Shown here: in pieces, positions 1 through 11,684 of the stretch
How the letters are laid out: each line of letters opens with the position of its first letter
How positions within the stretch are numbered: the first letter of the stretch is position 1
Origin: Stomoxys calcitrans
Lineage: Eukaryota > Arthropoda > Insecta > Diptera > Muscidae
Direction of reading: 5' to 3'
Length of the DNA: 64,000 bases
Assembly: GCF_963082655.1 (NCBI RefSeq)
Contig: NC_081554.1
Span: 45,194,291 to 45,258,290, forward strand
The notes under the pieces: model-generated
The model's input: only the letters and a program-made list of their open reading frames with translations
What the model was told of the DNA's origin: nothing
The model's database searches: none
Program-made: the position numbers and the translations under genes

Positions 1-360
1 CCTTTAGCAGTTTTCAATGTCTAAATGTTACTTTTGTGGTATTCAAGACCAAAGGATTTCTTAAATTGACCTTAATTGATGCCAAAAAATTCATTTTCCA
101 CACTAATTGGCTGCTAAATAGACACTTGAATGTAGCCGTTTTCCGGCTTCTCCACTCAGCCATTAGCTTGAATGTTACCACAAGCATTTGATGGAAATGC
201 ACAAATCTGCCGTTGTGCCGCAGACAAGTGAAGGCAATCTAAAAGTGAATGTTTTGCCAAAAATATATATAATCTGCAATTTGTAGTTGTTCTTATTTGG
301 CTTTATCAATTACCCAGCATAATTTTACATTCCTGATAGTATAACGAGAGGCATAAAGAA
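1..360. other. Stretch with no recognised feature
   Basis: AT-rich sequence without a long frame, terminal repeats or similarity to the other repeats in the window. Nothing could be assigned. Confidence 0.5.
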
Positions 361-1060
361 TGAAATACAGTAATGTATTTTAAGGAAGGTCTAATGTGGA
401 TCATAATCGGTTGGCCTACCACACTTCATTGTTCCAAATTTCAGCCAAATTGGGTACTAAATGAGTTTTTTTTATGTACTTAGGACCTTAAGTCAACAGA
501 TCGGTGTAAATGGGGCTTTATCTAAATGCGTTTTGCTGTTGACCATACTTCGTTTGGATGTGGAGTGGTCTTATCCAACTCTAGCGAAATCGGATAAGAA
601 ATGTGCCTTTTACCCGCTTAGTACTCAAAGTCGTTAATGGCAGTCTATATCCAAGTGTGGTCTGATGTTGACCGGAAATCGGGGGACCCAATCCAACTCA
701 CCGTTTCAAATTTCAGCGAAATTGGGTTATAAATGCCGCTTTTATTGGCCCATATTGGAGCTATATCCAAATTTCGGATATCGGATGCCCTACTGCAAAT
801 CAATTTTCCGATTTTCAGTCAAATAATAACCAATGCGTCTTTTATGTGCTTAAAGCCTGAATTTAACAGATCGGTCTATATGACAGCTATAACTAAATGT
901 GATCTGATGTGAATCATACCTTGTTCGGATATCGGTTGGTCCAATACAACTCACTGTTCCAAATTTCAACGAAATTGGATAACAAATTGGGATTTTATAT
1001 GCTTAAGGCCTATATCCAAATATGATTCGTTCTAAACCATACTCCATTTCCTACAATAAG
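361..1060. repeat. Family F degenerate tandem array
   Basis: Several decayed units share phrases such as 'cagatcggt.tatatg', 'ccaaatttcagc.aaattgg' and 'atgtgatctgatg'. The unit length is roughly 180 bp, judged by eye. The part near 862-905 contains the motif CGGTCTATATGACAGCTATA that also lies at the centre of the HINE-A, B and D units. No HINE termini are visible, so this is either a core that lost its ends or a separate family. Confidence 0.6.
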
Positions 1061-1439
1061 GCTGAGGCTCTTCTCCCTGCAGAAGCGGCTTGAACCAGCA
1101 ACTTAAGGTTTGAAGGCGGCATCTCCGAATCGAGACTTATTTAATGAGACTTATTTATTTCAAGGCTGGCTTCTTCTAAATCATCAGTGGTTAGCAATGG
1201 AAGAAGAAAAACATTTAGACTACTATTTGCAAGAATACAGGTTCTGTGTCTCCCAATTCCCGTACTCTTATGTAGTTAACATCCCGGAATTCGTAGTCTA
1301 CGAACCATTCTCCCACACACCCATAATTCCTGGATAGGAACCGCTTCAAATCAGGAAATCAGAACCATCAGGAGGACCTTTAGTGCCGCCGAAGCGGCCT
1401 TACAATGGTGGAGATTTATCTGCAGAAACCGGACCATAG
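1061..1439. other. Unclassified sequence
   Basis: A 75-codon open frame starts at 1110 on the plus strand, but it has no recognisable motif and no intact partner frame. The segment adjoins an ORF1-like LINE remnant and may be part of the same decayed element. Confidence 0.3.
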
Positions 1440-2965
1440 TCAGTAATCAGAACTTTTACCACTGTTGCGTTAGCCACGTTCTTTTGATTCCGCCATTAGT
1501 TCATCCTCACAAGATTCGTTAGATCTTGTCATGATGAGCTTCCATACGCATCCAAGGGCAGGTGAGAAAGCAGTGGAACCACTCTTCCTCAGGACATTGT
1601 ACACTTGCGGTGTGGATGATTCCTTCTTAGATGTTTCACTAGCTGCTGCTGTCGAAGTACTTTTTGAGTTCCTTCCCCGCTGGGGCACACCCTGAGCCCA
1701 GTCCAACCGGATGACCCTCCCATATGGGGCTTGTCGGGTTCCGTTTCGATGCCTGTCCTGTTTCGATGACTGTCCCGTTTCGATACCTGTCCCGTTTCGA
1801 TACCTGTCCCGTTTCGATGCCTGTCCTTCCTGTTTCGGTCCTGTCTCGGGGGATTTTCAGTCTTCTTCAATCCGCCATACCTTAGCGAGGTGGTCGATAG
1901 TTCCTCAGGCAAGTGTTCAGCTTCTATACAGCCCACTGCTTCTATAGACCTTCAGTTTCAACTTGTTGAATACGTACGATACAATTCCTTCAGACTTATT
2001 GAGCCGGAGTTTAGTACGAATAAATTTTTTCGGTCACCATCAGCCTCCTCCAATCTTCTAGTCGATGGTTGAAAGATTGGTATTACATTCCCTTAGTCTT
2101 CCAAATATCGATTCAGGATCTGAGAGAATTCTTGGTATCCAAGCATACGCCATGGGTCGAGAAGGAATATCTTCCTTCTTGACTAAATCTACTGCTATAC
2201 CTGGTCAGATTTCACCAATCGTTTTTAGCGCACAACGATACGGTTCAATTGAGCGTGGATCCCCGAAGGCAATGAGTCTGTATCGGCCCCGATATCAGCC
2301 TGCATCGTCACAAACTGGAAGAGACCCAGAAAATTCCGCAAAGACATCGGAGTATACTGATGAGAGTCCATTGACTTTCCCGGTCCAATTATTCCTAGGT
2401 ATGCAGTCCTGTTCTTCTCTCTAGTCGACGACTGCCATCACCCAACTGTCCCTAGCGACATTAGCAAAGGCTCTTGGACCCATCTTGCTATTGTTCGCCC
2501 TAGTTCTTTTAGGCAGAGGATGCCCTACAGGTGACCCCAGCCTTTTGGCTGACTGCGATGCAGTTTCCGAATCTAGATGTGTAGTCTTTGGGGTAGCATG
2601 TTCAGCGAATTCCCGAGTCTAATTTAGGGAGTCCCTCTCCCTAATAGTGAGAGTCTTAGGATCATTCGCACCAAGCCTCGCAATAAACCTGAGAGCGATG
2701 CGTCTTCTATTATTTCCACCTTCTAAACGGACCGGTGGCCTAGGCAAATTATAGCCATGCGAAGGAAAAATAGGTTCGGCCTTGTCCTTAAGACTTGAAC
2801 CACGTATCTTCGTCAAAAGCCCCTGCTGACCAGTCGTCTAGTTGAGCCTGGAGCAGCCGCTCCACCAGTCGAGGTTTCAGTAGCTGACAACGCAGCTGTT
2901 GGGTCTTTGGAATCCATTGTAAGCCTACTCCAGGGCTCTAGATCTGCCGCTTCATTGGAAACAGG
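1440..2965 (-). pseudogene. LINE-A-like ORF1 (gag-like) remnant
   Basis: The right end, about 2880-2960, matches the ORF1 start of the long LINE-A copy at 36640-36720: both read, on the minus strand, a start followed by SKDPT and an alanine/threonine-rich stretch. Further left the minus strand encodes short hydrophilic Ser/Thr/Arg-rich pieces with frequent stops, as expected for a decayed ORF1. A 17-bp minisatellite sits at 1748-1846. No zinc knuckle or RT motif is visible. The link to LINE-A is clear only at the right end; the rest could belong to a related element. Confidence 0.45.
1748..1846. repeat. 17-bp minisatellite
   Basis: About five consecutive copies of GTTTCGATRCCTGTCCC with single-base changes. 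Because 17 is not a multiple of 3, successive copies shift frame if translated. It lies inside the ORF1-like remnant. Confidence 0.85.
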
Positions 2966-3050
2966 AGCAAATCAACAACCGCCTAATGGATAATACTATC
3001 GTAGATATCCTTGAGTGACTTAAATATTTCTTCCAAAAATAATGACCCAT

Positions 3051-3082
3051 TTGTTTGTTTGTTTCTTTGTTTGTTTGTTTGT
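3051..3082. repeat. (GTTT)n microsatellite at family C edge
   Basis: Seven to eight GTTT repeats with one change, followed at once by the start of the family C element ('gtgggttccttatggactc'). It probably marks the element's terminus. Confidence 0.8.
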
Positions 3083-4930
3083 GGGTTCCTTATGGACTCA
3101 GAAACGGCTGAACCGATGAAATTTTCCAAGATGATGCACAATGATCCCGTAATGAAAATAGGGTACTACATTTTTTGATATCTGAAGGGGGGGGGGGGGG
3201 CGGACCCTCCCCCTTACCCTAATTTTCAGAAACGCCATATCTCGGAGATGGATGTTGCGATTTAAGCAACATTTTGTGCGCTCTCATATAGTATCCTAAA
3301 AATGAAAAAATTGGTATAAAAATTTCGGAAGGGGTACCTAGGGGGGCCGCCCCACCCTAAAACCTACCAAACATACATTTAGACCAATCACAACAATATG
3401 GGACTCAAATGAAAGGTATTTAGGATAAGAAAACGTATCTGATATCCAATTGTCGGACCAAGTGTTAGGGAGACCACCCCAACCCCCAAAACATCCCTAA
3501 ATCGGACATATTTACCGACCATGGCAATATGGGACTCAAATGAAAGGTATTTGCGAGTAGAATACGAATCTAATATCCAAATGTGGGACCGCGTTTCTGG
3601 GAGTCCACCCCTTCCCCAAAACACCCCCCAAACAGATCTTATTAAGTGGCAATGGGCATATGGGGCTTAAATAAAAGGTATTTAAGTGTAGAATTCGAAT
3701 ATCACATGTAGTGAGTCCGAGTGTTTGGGGCGTCGCCTCTCCCCCAAAACATCCCCCCAAGGGGACAACTTACCGACCATAGGAATGTGGGGCTCAAATG
3801 AAAGGTCTTCGAGAGTAAAGCACGAATCTGATATCAATATTCGGGAAAAGTGTCTATGGGGCCACACCACACCCACAACACCGCCCAAATAGGAAGTATT
3901 TGCTTACTATTGCAATATGAGGCTCAAATAAGAGGGTTTTTAGAATAGAACACTAATCCGGTATATATTTTCAAGGTCAACTCACTGAGTGGCCTCCCAT
4001 TCCCCAAACACCCCCCCTGGAGGTCATGTTTGCCGACTATGGAAATATGGAGCTCAAATTAAAGGTATTTGGGAGTGAACCACGTATCTGATATCAACTT
4101 TAGGGGCCAAATATCCAGGGGACGTCCCACCACCATAACAACCCCCAAATAGGACGTATTTGCTCACCAAGACAATTTGGGTCTTAAAGAGATTGGAACT
4201 AAATATTCATAGTTTTTAGGGCCAATACCTCAAACCGGACAAATTTGCTGACGTTTGAAATAAGGTGTTTAAATGAGATTTGAAAACGAATTTGATATCC
4301 AATTTTGAAGCCAATGGCAATATGGGGTTCAAATAAATGATACATAGTTATATGAGAATAGAGCATATTTTCCAGGCTCAGTGTTTGGGGGACCACCCCA
4401 ATCACCAAAACACATCTAAATCGGGCATATTTACCGGCCATGTCAATGTGGGGCTTAAATGAAAGGTGTTGGGGGGCAGAGCAAGAATTGAAACCCACTT
4501 TCGGGACCATTTTTCTGGGGGTATACCCCTTCCAAAATACCCCACAAACAGCAATTCTTTACTGACCATTGCAATATGGGGCTTAAATAAAGGTATTTGG
4601 GAGTAGAATACGTATTTGATATCCAAATATAGGACCATATATTTAGGGCATCATCCTTTTCGCAAAACACTCCCAAAGGGAAAAAATTTTTTGACCATGC
4701 CAATATTTGGCTCAAATGAAAGGTATTTGAGATTAGAAAACGAATTTGATAACCTATTTTGGGGCCATGTGTTTGGGGGACGCCTCATCCTGTAAACTCC
4801 TTTTATGCCAATGGCAATATGGGGTTTAAATAAATGGTATTTGAGAGAAGAGCATATAGCCGATATTTTTTCTGGGCCAAGTATCTGGCAGACCACTTCT
4901 CCCCGAGACCACTAAATCACACATCAAGAA
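3053..4930 (+). repeat. Family C element with ~130-bp tandem array
   Basis: A leader (about 3083-3390, including a run of fourteen G at 3187) is followed by roughly a dozen diverged units. The units share 'caatatggggctcaaatgaa', then 'aggtatttggga.tagaa', 'gatatccaa', and a C-rich stretch with 'ccccaaaacaccccc'. Unit starts near 3394, 3525, 3652 and 3783 give a period close to 130 bp. All frames through it are by-products of the repeat. Other pieces lie at 22085-22391, 23014-23435, 27334-27570 and 52095-53545. Confidence 0.8.
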
Positions 4931-5573
4931 AATATCGGGCTGAAATAAAGTATTCTAAGAATGGAGTACACTTTACATCCAAACTTAATCCTTTTAATCT
5001 TCTTTTTGCTAGAAATTTGTTGAAATATTAACACCAAAGTGGTGGCTATGTATTCGATTATAATATTTCTGTTTAGATTGGACATAAAAAAGACAGATCC
5101 TTGGCAGGTCTTCGAGGGACATTCTGTAGATAATGTTTCACTCTATCACTCAATACAAATGGGAATTAATGGAGTATGGTATTGCATCACGGTCGCTGTA
5201 TCCATTTTCATAGGAACATACGCCAAGTTGACTTTCTTATAGACATTTCAGCACACTCATCTTCTTATGTTGGGTGTGTTGCAAACATTAAGTTACACAT
5301 TCAATTTTTGTATTAGGTTGCAAACGTTGTTCGAGCAAAAAAACTAAACCTACTACATAGTCTATTTGCCCATGTGCCACCACTTCATGGCTGACGTGGA
5401 GAAACACTTAACATTCCAATATGGATACATTAGTGTGAAATAACATTGAATATGCCATTGTTTGGCAGGGGACCGGTTCGCTCGAGAAGAATACAAAAGG
5501 AATCATAGATGTAAAACCAACCAAAAAGGAGCAGAACCGAAAAAAAACGCAACATACATACACCAATAACAGT
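4931..5573. other. Stretch with no recognised repeat
   Basis: No similarity to the window's repeat families. A 67-codon frame at 5039-5242 has two hydrophobic stretches but no known motif and no support as a gene. Confidence 0.4.
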
Positions 5574-5828
5574 TTGATTACAGTTACATTATACAAATTA
5601 CTATGCACTGATGTACGCCCCACACGTTCAATTGGCTGCGAACACACATTGATCGATACAAAGGCGAATAGCATTACGGAAACGATGAAGGACATCGATT
5701 GTTACAAGGATGCACGAATATACATTTGCACATCGAAAGAAGAAAACAAAAATTGCAAAGTTTTCCAAATTGGCTTTTACTGCACATACAAGTATAACGA
5801 AAATAAAAGTAGTGGGTTATTCATATAA
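5574..5828 (+). CDS. Uncertain cysteine-containing frame, possible exon
   Basis: An open stretch of 84 codons begins at a TTG and ends TAA, so the ATG start is missing. A possible splice acceptor (tttgattacag) ends near 5583. The predicted peptide has six or more cysteines spaced through a polar sequence (motifs GCEHT, DIDCYKD, YICTSKEE, NCKVFQ, FYCTYK) and resembles none of the transposon proteins here. It could be the last exon of a small secreted protein or a chance frame. No domain is recognised. The segment lies outside identified repeats, the main reason to keep it. Confidence 0.2.
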   Translation: MITVTLYKLLCTDVRPTRSIGCEHTLIDTKANSITETMKDIDCYKDARIYICTSKEENKNCKVFQIGFYCTYKYNENKSSGLFI

Positions 5829-5937
5829 AATTTGGCCAAATTTTAATGTAAGTTTTATTAAGGGTATACAAAAATATTAGACTAATTTCGGAATTTAGAG
5901 TTAAAAGTTCAAATTTTGGAAAATAACGTTACGGATA

Positions 5938-6122
5938 TAGGTTAGGTTAGGTAAGGTCGTTTGTTTTCCATGCCGCGCCCTTAGTTGGTTCATGTCTGAT
6001 ATTGTGTCCCCACCTATGTGCCAGTATCTGTTCGACGCGAAAGTCAGGCTATGACAAGGGAAATGCTCCAACGTCTCATCAGTTCTGCAACAAACACAGT
6101 TATGTCTTTGTGTTTTCACGAC
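5938..6122 (-). pseudogene. LINE-A 3' end fragment
   Basis: The minus strand encodes the C-terminal CCHC-like cluster seen in this LINE (CVCCRTDETLEHFPCH), followed by WHIGGDTISDMNQL. The same phrase occurs in the LINE-A copies at 30240-30450 and 58790-58890. The fragment ends at left in GGTTAGGTTAGGT, the complement of the CCTAA-type tail. It is cut on the right by the MarR element. Confidence 0.8.
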
Positions 6123-6146
6123 TTCTAATTTCTACCGCTTTAGACC

Positions 6147-6604
6147 CCTCTCAATAAGTCCATTGTCACGCTTGCTGGGTGGCATGTGGCACGGTCTTGT
6201 TGGAACCACATATCATGCAAGTCAAGCTTTTGTATTTTGGGCAAAAAAAGTTTAATATCATCTCACTGTACAGCTCAACATTCACTGTTACGTTACGATT
6301 CGCATCATCCTTAAAGAATTACGGTCCCGAATTATGGTCAGTCTCGAACGTGAAATAAAATGTTCACCGAACTCGCCTCTCAATAAGTCCATTGTTACGC
6401 GTGCTGTGTGGCATGTGCTACAGTCTTGTTGAAATAACATATCATGCAAGTCAAGCTCTCTTGCATTTTGGGCAAAAAAAAGTTTGATATCATCTCACGA
6501 TAGCGCTCAGCATTCGCAGTTACGTTACGATTCGCATCATCTTTGAAGAAGTACGATCCAATGATGCCACAAGCCCATAAACCGCACCAAACTGAGACTT
6601 TTTC
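6147..6604 (-). repeat. 229-bp tandem duplication inside MarR
   Basis: The segment starting 'cctctcaataagtccattgt' occurs at 6147 and again at 6376, and similarity continues through the 'gattcgcatcatc' region. The two copies have diverged by several per cent, so the duplication is not recent. Confidence 0.75.
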
Positions 6605-7034
6605 TGGATGCATTGGTAGCTCTTGCAATACTTCTGGTTGATCTTCACTCCAAAATCGACAATTCTGATTATTTACGTACCCATTGAGCCAGAAATTAAC
6701 TTCGTCGCTGAACACAATTTTTCGATAAAAAGTTGTTTTCCAGCCAACTTTCCAAGAGCCCATTCAATTCTTGCATCCGTTGTATTTTGAAAGACTTCAC
6801 ACCTAAATCCTTCCTCAAAACTTTCCATGTTGTTGAGAAACAGAGGCCTAATTGCTGCGAACGGCAACAAATCGATAGTAGATGGTCATCATTAACACTG
6901 CCCAATACAGCTGCGATATTTTCTTCAGTTCGCACTCTACATAAACGTGTTGGTGGTTTGATATCCCACAATGTAAATTTGGTGCGAAATTTAGTCGCAA
7001 TAGTCCGAATAGCCGCTTCAGTGTGTCGATTACA
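6376..7034 (-). pseudogene. MarR transposase remnant (DDE domain and linker)
   Basis: Cut-and-paste transposase of the IS630-Tc1-mariner superfamily. Visible motifs in order: HTH-region pieces (EAAIRTIATKFRTKFTL, VRTEENIAAV, RSQQLGLCFSTTWKVLRKDL), then the catalytic region with the first Asp in FSDEVNFWLNG, then WSEDQPEVLQELP, VWCGLWA and YFFKDDANRNVT. A frame break lies near 6700-6760. Downstream of NFFLPKMQE the frame is lost before the second Asp. The apparent start at 7064 is a chimera: its first dozen codons come from the inserted SINE. It cannot encode active enzyme. Confidence 0.8.
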
Positions 7035-7348
7035 AATTGCATATTTTGCCCATGAGCATTCCACTAAAGAACAGGGGCAAGCTTCTTACATATCAATGAG
7101 TGCAGTCCAAATCAAGTTGAAGCTTAATGATAGATGACCTCCTTTTTATAGCCAAGTTCCAACGGCGTGCCGCAGTGCGACACCTTTTTGGAGAGAAGTT
7201 TTTGCGTGGCTTAATGCCTCTCAAGTGTTTCAAACATAAGGAGAGAAAAACCACCGGTAAAAATATTTTTTATTGGTCTTAGCCAGGATTTTAACCAAGC
7301 GCTCAGCATCATAGGTGGACACGCTAACCTCTGCTTTACGGTGGGTCG
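7035..7348 (-). mobile_element. SINE copy 1 (tRNA-derived), minus strand
   Basis: Reads on the minus strand from a tRNA-like head (cccaccgtaaagcagaggtt, then a decayed B box) through the body phrases GTGTCGCACTGCGGCACGCC and CTATAAAAAGGAGG to a TTGCAT-type tail near 7035. It interrupts the MarR transposase. The head has mutations in both promoter boxes. Confidence 0.8.
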
Positions 7349-7617
7349 ATTAAACTAACCTTAAAATGGAAGAAGTGCGCGCGATGAACTTTCTTAACAG
7401 AGTACGCATTTTGATAATAAAATTCAATCATTTGCAAGCATTCTTCGATTTTGATAATAAAATTTAATAATTTGCAAGCATTGTTCGTTTGTAAGACGAT
7501 TCATGGTTAAATTATTGACCAAACTAAAAACGTATGACAGTGAAACAAAACACGAAACGTGCGTGAGCTGTTTAATCCAGTGTTGCCAAAAAGATAATAG
7601 CTAACAAATCACCCTTT

Positions 7618-9160
7618 ATTTATGTCATGGGACCCACAATTTTTTCACCTGCTTCATACCATATTGTTTATCCAGCCTCTAAGGACCCACACCACCCGGT
7701 ATTGTTCTAAGGATTGGATCAGTGTGTCGGTCCGCACATTGTTAAAAGTCCCCTCGATGTCAATGCATGCCGCCAGTGTGTACGTCTTGGCATCGAAGGA
7801 TTCTTATATTTTATTCAGAACCTCATGGCGGGCAGTCTCCACCGACCTTCCTTTGTTTAAGGCGTGCTGTTTGTATTTAAACATTTCGCTGGATGTTCTA
7901 CTATTTGTCATGGTAGTCACAATTCGTTCCATGATTTAGAGTAGGGAGGACGTCAGGCTTATAGGTCTGTAGGCATTTGGTGTTCGTAACTTGCCTTACC
8001 GGGCTTGGGTTTAAACACCACCCTTAGTTTGAAGCTCCTGGAGGCTTGCTTTACCATTAACTGTGTGATAAACCTTCGATCAACCTCATTTGGTTAAGAT
8101 TCCGGTGTCTCTTTAAGTTCCGTCGTACCCCGCATAACTTGATTTGCCGAGCTTGGGTACCCTTACCACCCTTGCCTCCTGCCAGGTTTTCGGAGTCTAC
8201 AAAAGTCCAAGACCACAGTGTAAACAGTGGCCAGTTGACGCGCCAGGTGGTCCGTCGCCTTCTATATTAACGCAGGTAATATTCCATCAAGTCCTGCTGA
8301 CTTAAGGCTTCCTTTACCATAAATTGTGTAATGATAAGCTTTGGCGATCAACCTCATTTTTCCAAGATTCCGGCGTCTCCGTGAGTCGCGTCGTATCCTG
8401 TGGAAAATGCGTTTTCATCCAAAGCTTTATCATGTCCTCCGTTGTCTCTGCTCTCACTCCTATGTAGTCAACTAACATTTCAGTTTGGACATGTGTGTTT
8501 GAGAGAAAAATTTTCATGTCGGCGGCGGCATTAACGCTATCGAACTGTTTGAAGAAAAGTTTCCAGGAGGCACGTTTTACTGTATTGATAATTTATTGTA
8601 TTTATTGAGCCGTGTGTAAAGCGGAAGAATATTGATATTCTTCCGCTTTTTTATGACATGCTCTGCGAACTTCTTTCTTAATGTTGCGAATCTCCCCGGT
8701 CATCCAGGGTTTTTCTTAGGCTGATTTCCTTTCTCGAAAGGGACAACCATAATTGATTGACTCCACTATTCCTATAGTAATCCTGTTGACATTATCGTCA
8801 ATGTCTTCTGCGTTTGGACACCATAAATTATCTTGCCCAAGCCTTCTTCTGAGTAGTCTTCCGAATTTTGACCAGTTGGCTTTAAACTAATTATGGAAGC
8901 TTATGGGATTCGGCGGTGGCTGTGCTATTCTAAACTTAACGTTACGATGCCGCATTAAAAACCCTCCAATCCTGAATCTGACAATTAGATTTTCCCATCA
9001 TATTTTCACATCTAAAGTCTCCTCTCTTATCCTATTAACAAAAGGTAGCGATGTGATAAATAGAAAGTGTTATTACGTTGTCAGTATTCAAGAATAGTGT
9101 CAAGGTTTGGTGCTACCCCACGAAATGTGGTGAGAGTTCCCATCGCGCCGTACGTATTTG
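7618..9160 (-). pseudogene. LINE-A RT to endonuclease remnant
   Basis: Aligns by eye along its length with 31950-33380 of the long LINE-A copy: the RT region on the left (SIPKPG-type and thumb segments), the ORF2 linker near 8500-8720 and the endonuclease region at right, ending in the 'gctaccccacgaaatgtgg' segment. Stops and frameshifts are frequent, and part of the RT N-terminal segment near 8030-8400 appears twice. It starts right where the MarR end stops. Together with 5938-6122 it may be one LINE-A copy, minus the RNase H region, split by MarR. Confidence 0.7.
8618..8649. repeat. Perfect 15-bp inverted repeat
   Basis: AAAGCGGAAGAATAT and its exact complement are separated by two bases. 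The other LINE-A copies have only one arm (near 32803 and 48620), so the second arm was added locally. Confidence 0.85.
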
Positions 9161-9209
9161 TACCTCATATCCAAATGACCTGTTGTGACGGTATATTAAA
9201 ATAATAACG

Positions 9210-10732
9210 AACAAGTAAAAGCGTGCTAATTTCGGCCTGGCCGAATCCTTTATACCCTCCACCATGGATCACATTTGTCGAGTTCTTTGCGCGGTATCTG
9301 TTTTTAGGCAAACAAAGAATATTGAATAAGAACTATTATGCTATTGGATCTATATCAAGTTATAGTCCGATTCGGACAATAAATGAATGCCGAACATTGT
9401 AGAAGTCATTGTGTAATATTTCAGTTCATACGGATAAGAATTGCGCTTTGTAGGGGCTCAAGAAGCAAAATCGGGAGATGGGTTTATATGGGAGCTGTAT
9501 AAAACTATTGATCGCTTCAGACCATATTAGATATGTATGTTGAAGGTCATAAGAGAAGCCGTTGTACAACATTTCTGCCAAATTGGATGAGAATTGCGCC
9601 CTCTAGAGGTTCAAGAAGTCAAGATCTCAGATTGGTTTATATGGCAGCTATATCAGGTTATGGACCGATTTGCGCCATACTTAGTCCAGTTATTGAAAGT
9701 CATAACAAAACACCTCATGGAAAATTTCAGTCAAATCGGACGAGAATTGCGCCCTCTAGAGGCTCAAGAAGTCAAGACCCAAGATCGGTTTATATGGCAG
9801 CTATATCAGGTTATGTACGGATTTCGACAATACTCATATACTTAAAAGTCATAATAAAACATCTCATGCAAAACTTCAGTCAAATCGGACGACAATTGCG
9901 CCCTCTAGAGGCTCAAGAAGTCAAGACCCGATATCGGCCTATATGACAGCTATGGCAGGTTGTGGACCGATTTCAACCATACTCAGCACAGTTGTTGGAA
10001 GTCATAATCAAACAGCTCATGCAAAATTTTAGCCATATCGGATAAAAATTGTGCCGTCTAGTGGCTCAAGAAGTCAAGACTCGAGATCGATTTATATAGC
10101 AGCTATATCAGGTTATGTACGGATTGCGACAATACTCAGCACAGTTGTTGAAAGTCATAATAAAATACCTCATTCAAAATTTCAACCAAATCGGATAAAA
10201 TTTTGCCATCTAGTGGCTCAAGAAGTAAATATCCGAGATCGGCCTATATGACAGCTATGTCAGGTTATGCACCGATTTCAACCATACTCAGCACAGTTGT
10301 TGAAAGTCATAATAAAGCAACTCATGCTAAATTTCAGCCAAATCGGATAAAAATTGTGCCCTCTAGTGGCTCAAGAAGTCAAGATTCGAGATCGGCCTAT
10401 ATGACAGCTATGTCAGGTTATGGACCAATTTCAACCATACTTAGCACAGTTGTTGGAAATCATAATTAAACACCTCATGCAAAATTTCAGCGAAATCGGT
10501 TAACAATTGTGCCCTCAATTGGCTCAAGGAGTCAAGATTCGAGATCGGTTATATGGCAGCTTTATCAGACGGACGGCCGGACGGACAGACAGACCGACAT
10601 GGCTAAATCGACTTAAAATGTCATGACGAACAAGAATATATATATTCTTTATGGCGTCTTAGTCGAATATTTCGAGGAGTTACAAACAGAATGACGAAAT
10701 TAGTATACCCCCATCCTATGGTGGAGGGTAAT
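9210..10732 (-). mobile_element. HINE-A element, near full length
   Basis: Left end reads AACAAGTAAAAGCGTGCTAA, then the stem-loop TTCGGCCTGGCCGAA and TATACCCTCCACCAT; right end carries ATGGTGGAGGGT preceded by TACAAACAGAATGACGAAAT. These are the 3' and 5' ends of the DINE-1-like family in minus orientation. Between them lie about seven ~150-bp units, each with 'ggctcaagaagtcaag', 'ctatatcaggttatg' and 'agttgttgaaagtcataa'. Near the right end the GACGGACAGACAGAC and 'caagaatatatatattc' blocks match the DINE-1 5' region. Non-coding; frames inside are repeat shadows. Confidence 0.85.
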
Positions 10733-11040
10733 ATAAGATTTAGTTTTATAAGCCTCCTTGTAAAGTGATATACCTATATAGTTCCTTGACCCCCTGCATG
10801 CCTATATTTTTTCAAAATTTGGTAAGCCAAATTATGAGCTCCAAAAGCCACATAAGATTGTAAATAACACTGACAGTTGCCCTTATAAACTGATTATCTG
10901 ATCTAGCTGCTTTTCTTCACAGAATCCTTGGTTGTAACTGCCTGGCCGAACTTTGCCTGTACTTACTTGTTCTTCCTAGTTTGCTATATTATAAACAAAT
11001 AACATATGAAGCTTTTGATTCTCTATCTATCTCATGAAAA
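10733..11040. other. Unique stretch
   Basis: No coding signal or repeat similarity recognised. Confidence 0.4.
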
Positions 11041-11302
11041 TTCATTACTTAGGATACTTCTCTCATATCAATGAGTGCAGCCTGATCAAAGTTTAAGCCC
11101 AATGATGAGTCCAAACGGTGTGTCGCATGGCGACACCACTTGGTAGAGCAGTTTTAACTTGGCAGGATACCTCACAAATGCAGCCAGCATCAGAAAGGGA
11201 ATAATCACTGCAGACATTTTTTTGATGTTAACGCCGGGGTTTGAACCACGGCGTTCGGCGTCATAGGCGAACATGCTAACTTCTTCGCCACGGTGGGCTC
11301 CT
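11041..11302 (-). mobile_element. SINE copy 2, minus strand
   Basis: Minus-strand head: 'cccaccgtggcgaagaagtt', tRNA-like B box GGTTCAAACCCCGG, then the shared body to 'atcaatgagtgcagcctgat' near 11070. The body has a short deletion around the TATAAAAAGG segment. The tail is eroded. Confidence 0.8.
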
Positions 11303-11684
11303 CTCCTCTAGATTACTTCTATGCTCTTGATTACTTCCACGCCAAATTAAAATTTTATTTTATGTTATGCGGAACTTTTACAGTTTACCCTATATCATGA
11401 TTTTTTTGGATACAGGTTTAAGGACGTGCTCTATGTTGAGTGTTGAACACAGATGATTGAATTCTGCCAGAAATGCAGAAACAAAAACATAATACAAAGG
11501 AAAACTATTCGAATCGAATATGCAACAACATAAAAGAAGCGTATAATTGAATGCGATAGAAAATGTAAAATTTCAATTTAATTATACAAGACATGAATTG
11601 TAATAAATGTGCTAATATATATACTAAACAGCAGTACTATGGTACAAGGTATTGAAACTTGGTGCATTTGTGTATAACAATCAG
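11303..11684. other. Unique AT-rich stretch
   Basis: No coding signal or recognised repeat. Confidence 0.4.

Larger units (their letters stand above)
6123..7617 (-). mobile_element. MarR (rosa-like Tc1/mariner) copy with internal SINE
   Basis: The right end carries a terminal repeat reading, on the minus strand, AAAGGGTGATTTGTTAGCTA, matching the other MarR end at about 18500. The minus strand then encodes the N-terminal region near 7500-7370, is interrupted by a SINE at 7035-7348, and resumes with the transposase middle and DDE region (7034-6376). The left part, 6147-6375, is a second copy of part of the DDE region. This is the only copy in the window that keeps the transposase middle. It sits between two LINE-A pieces and may have inserted into one. 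Confidence 0.75.

Noticed and set aside
1110..1337. 75-codon frame as a gene
   Set aside because: No motif, and it adjoins a decayed LINE ORF1.
3394..4900. Regularly spaced repeats that might suggest a CRISPR-like array
   Set aside because: Units are diverged along their whole ~130-bp length with no constant repeat and variable spacer, and the setting is eukaryotic.
5938..5955. Telomeric TTAGG repeats
   Set aside because: Only two to three units, always at LINE 3' ends; no array.
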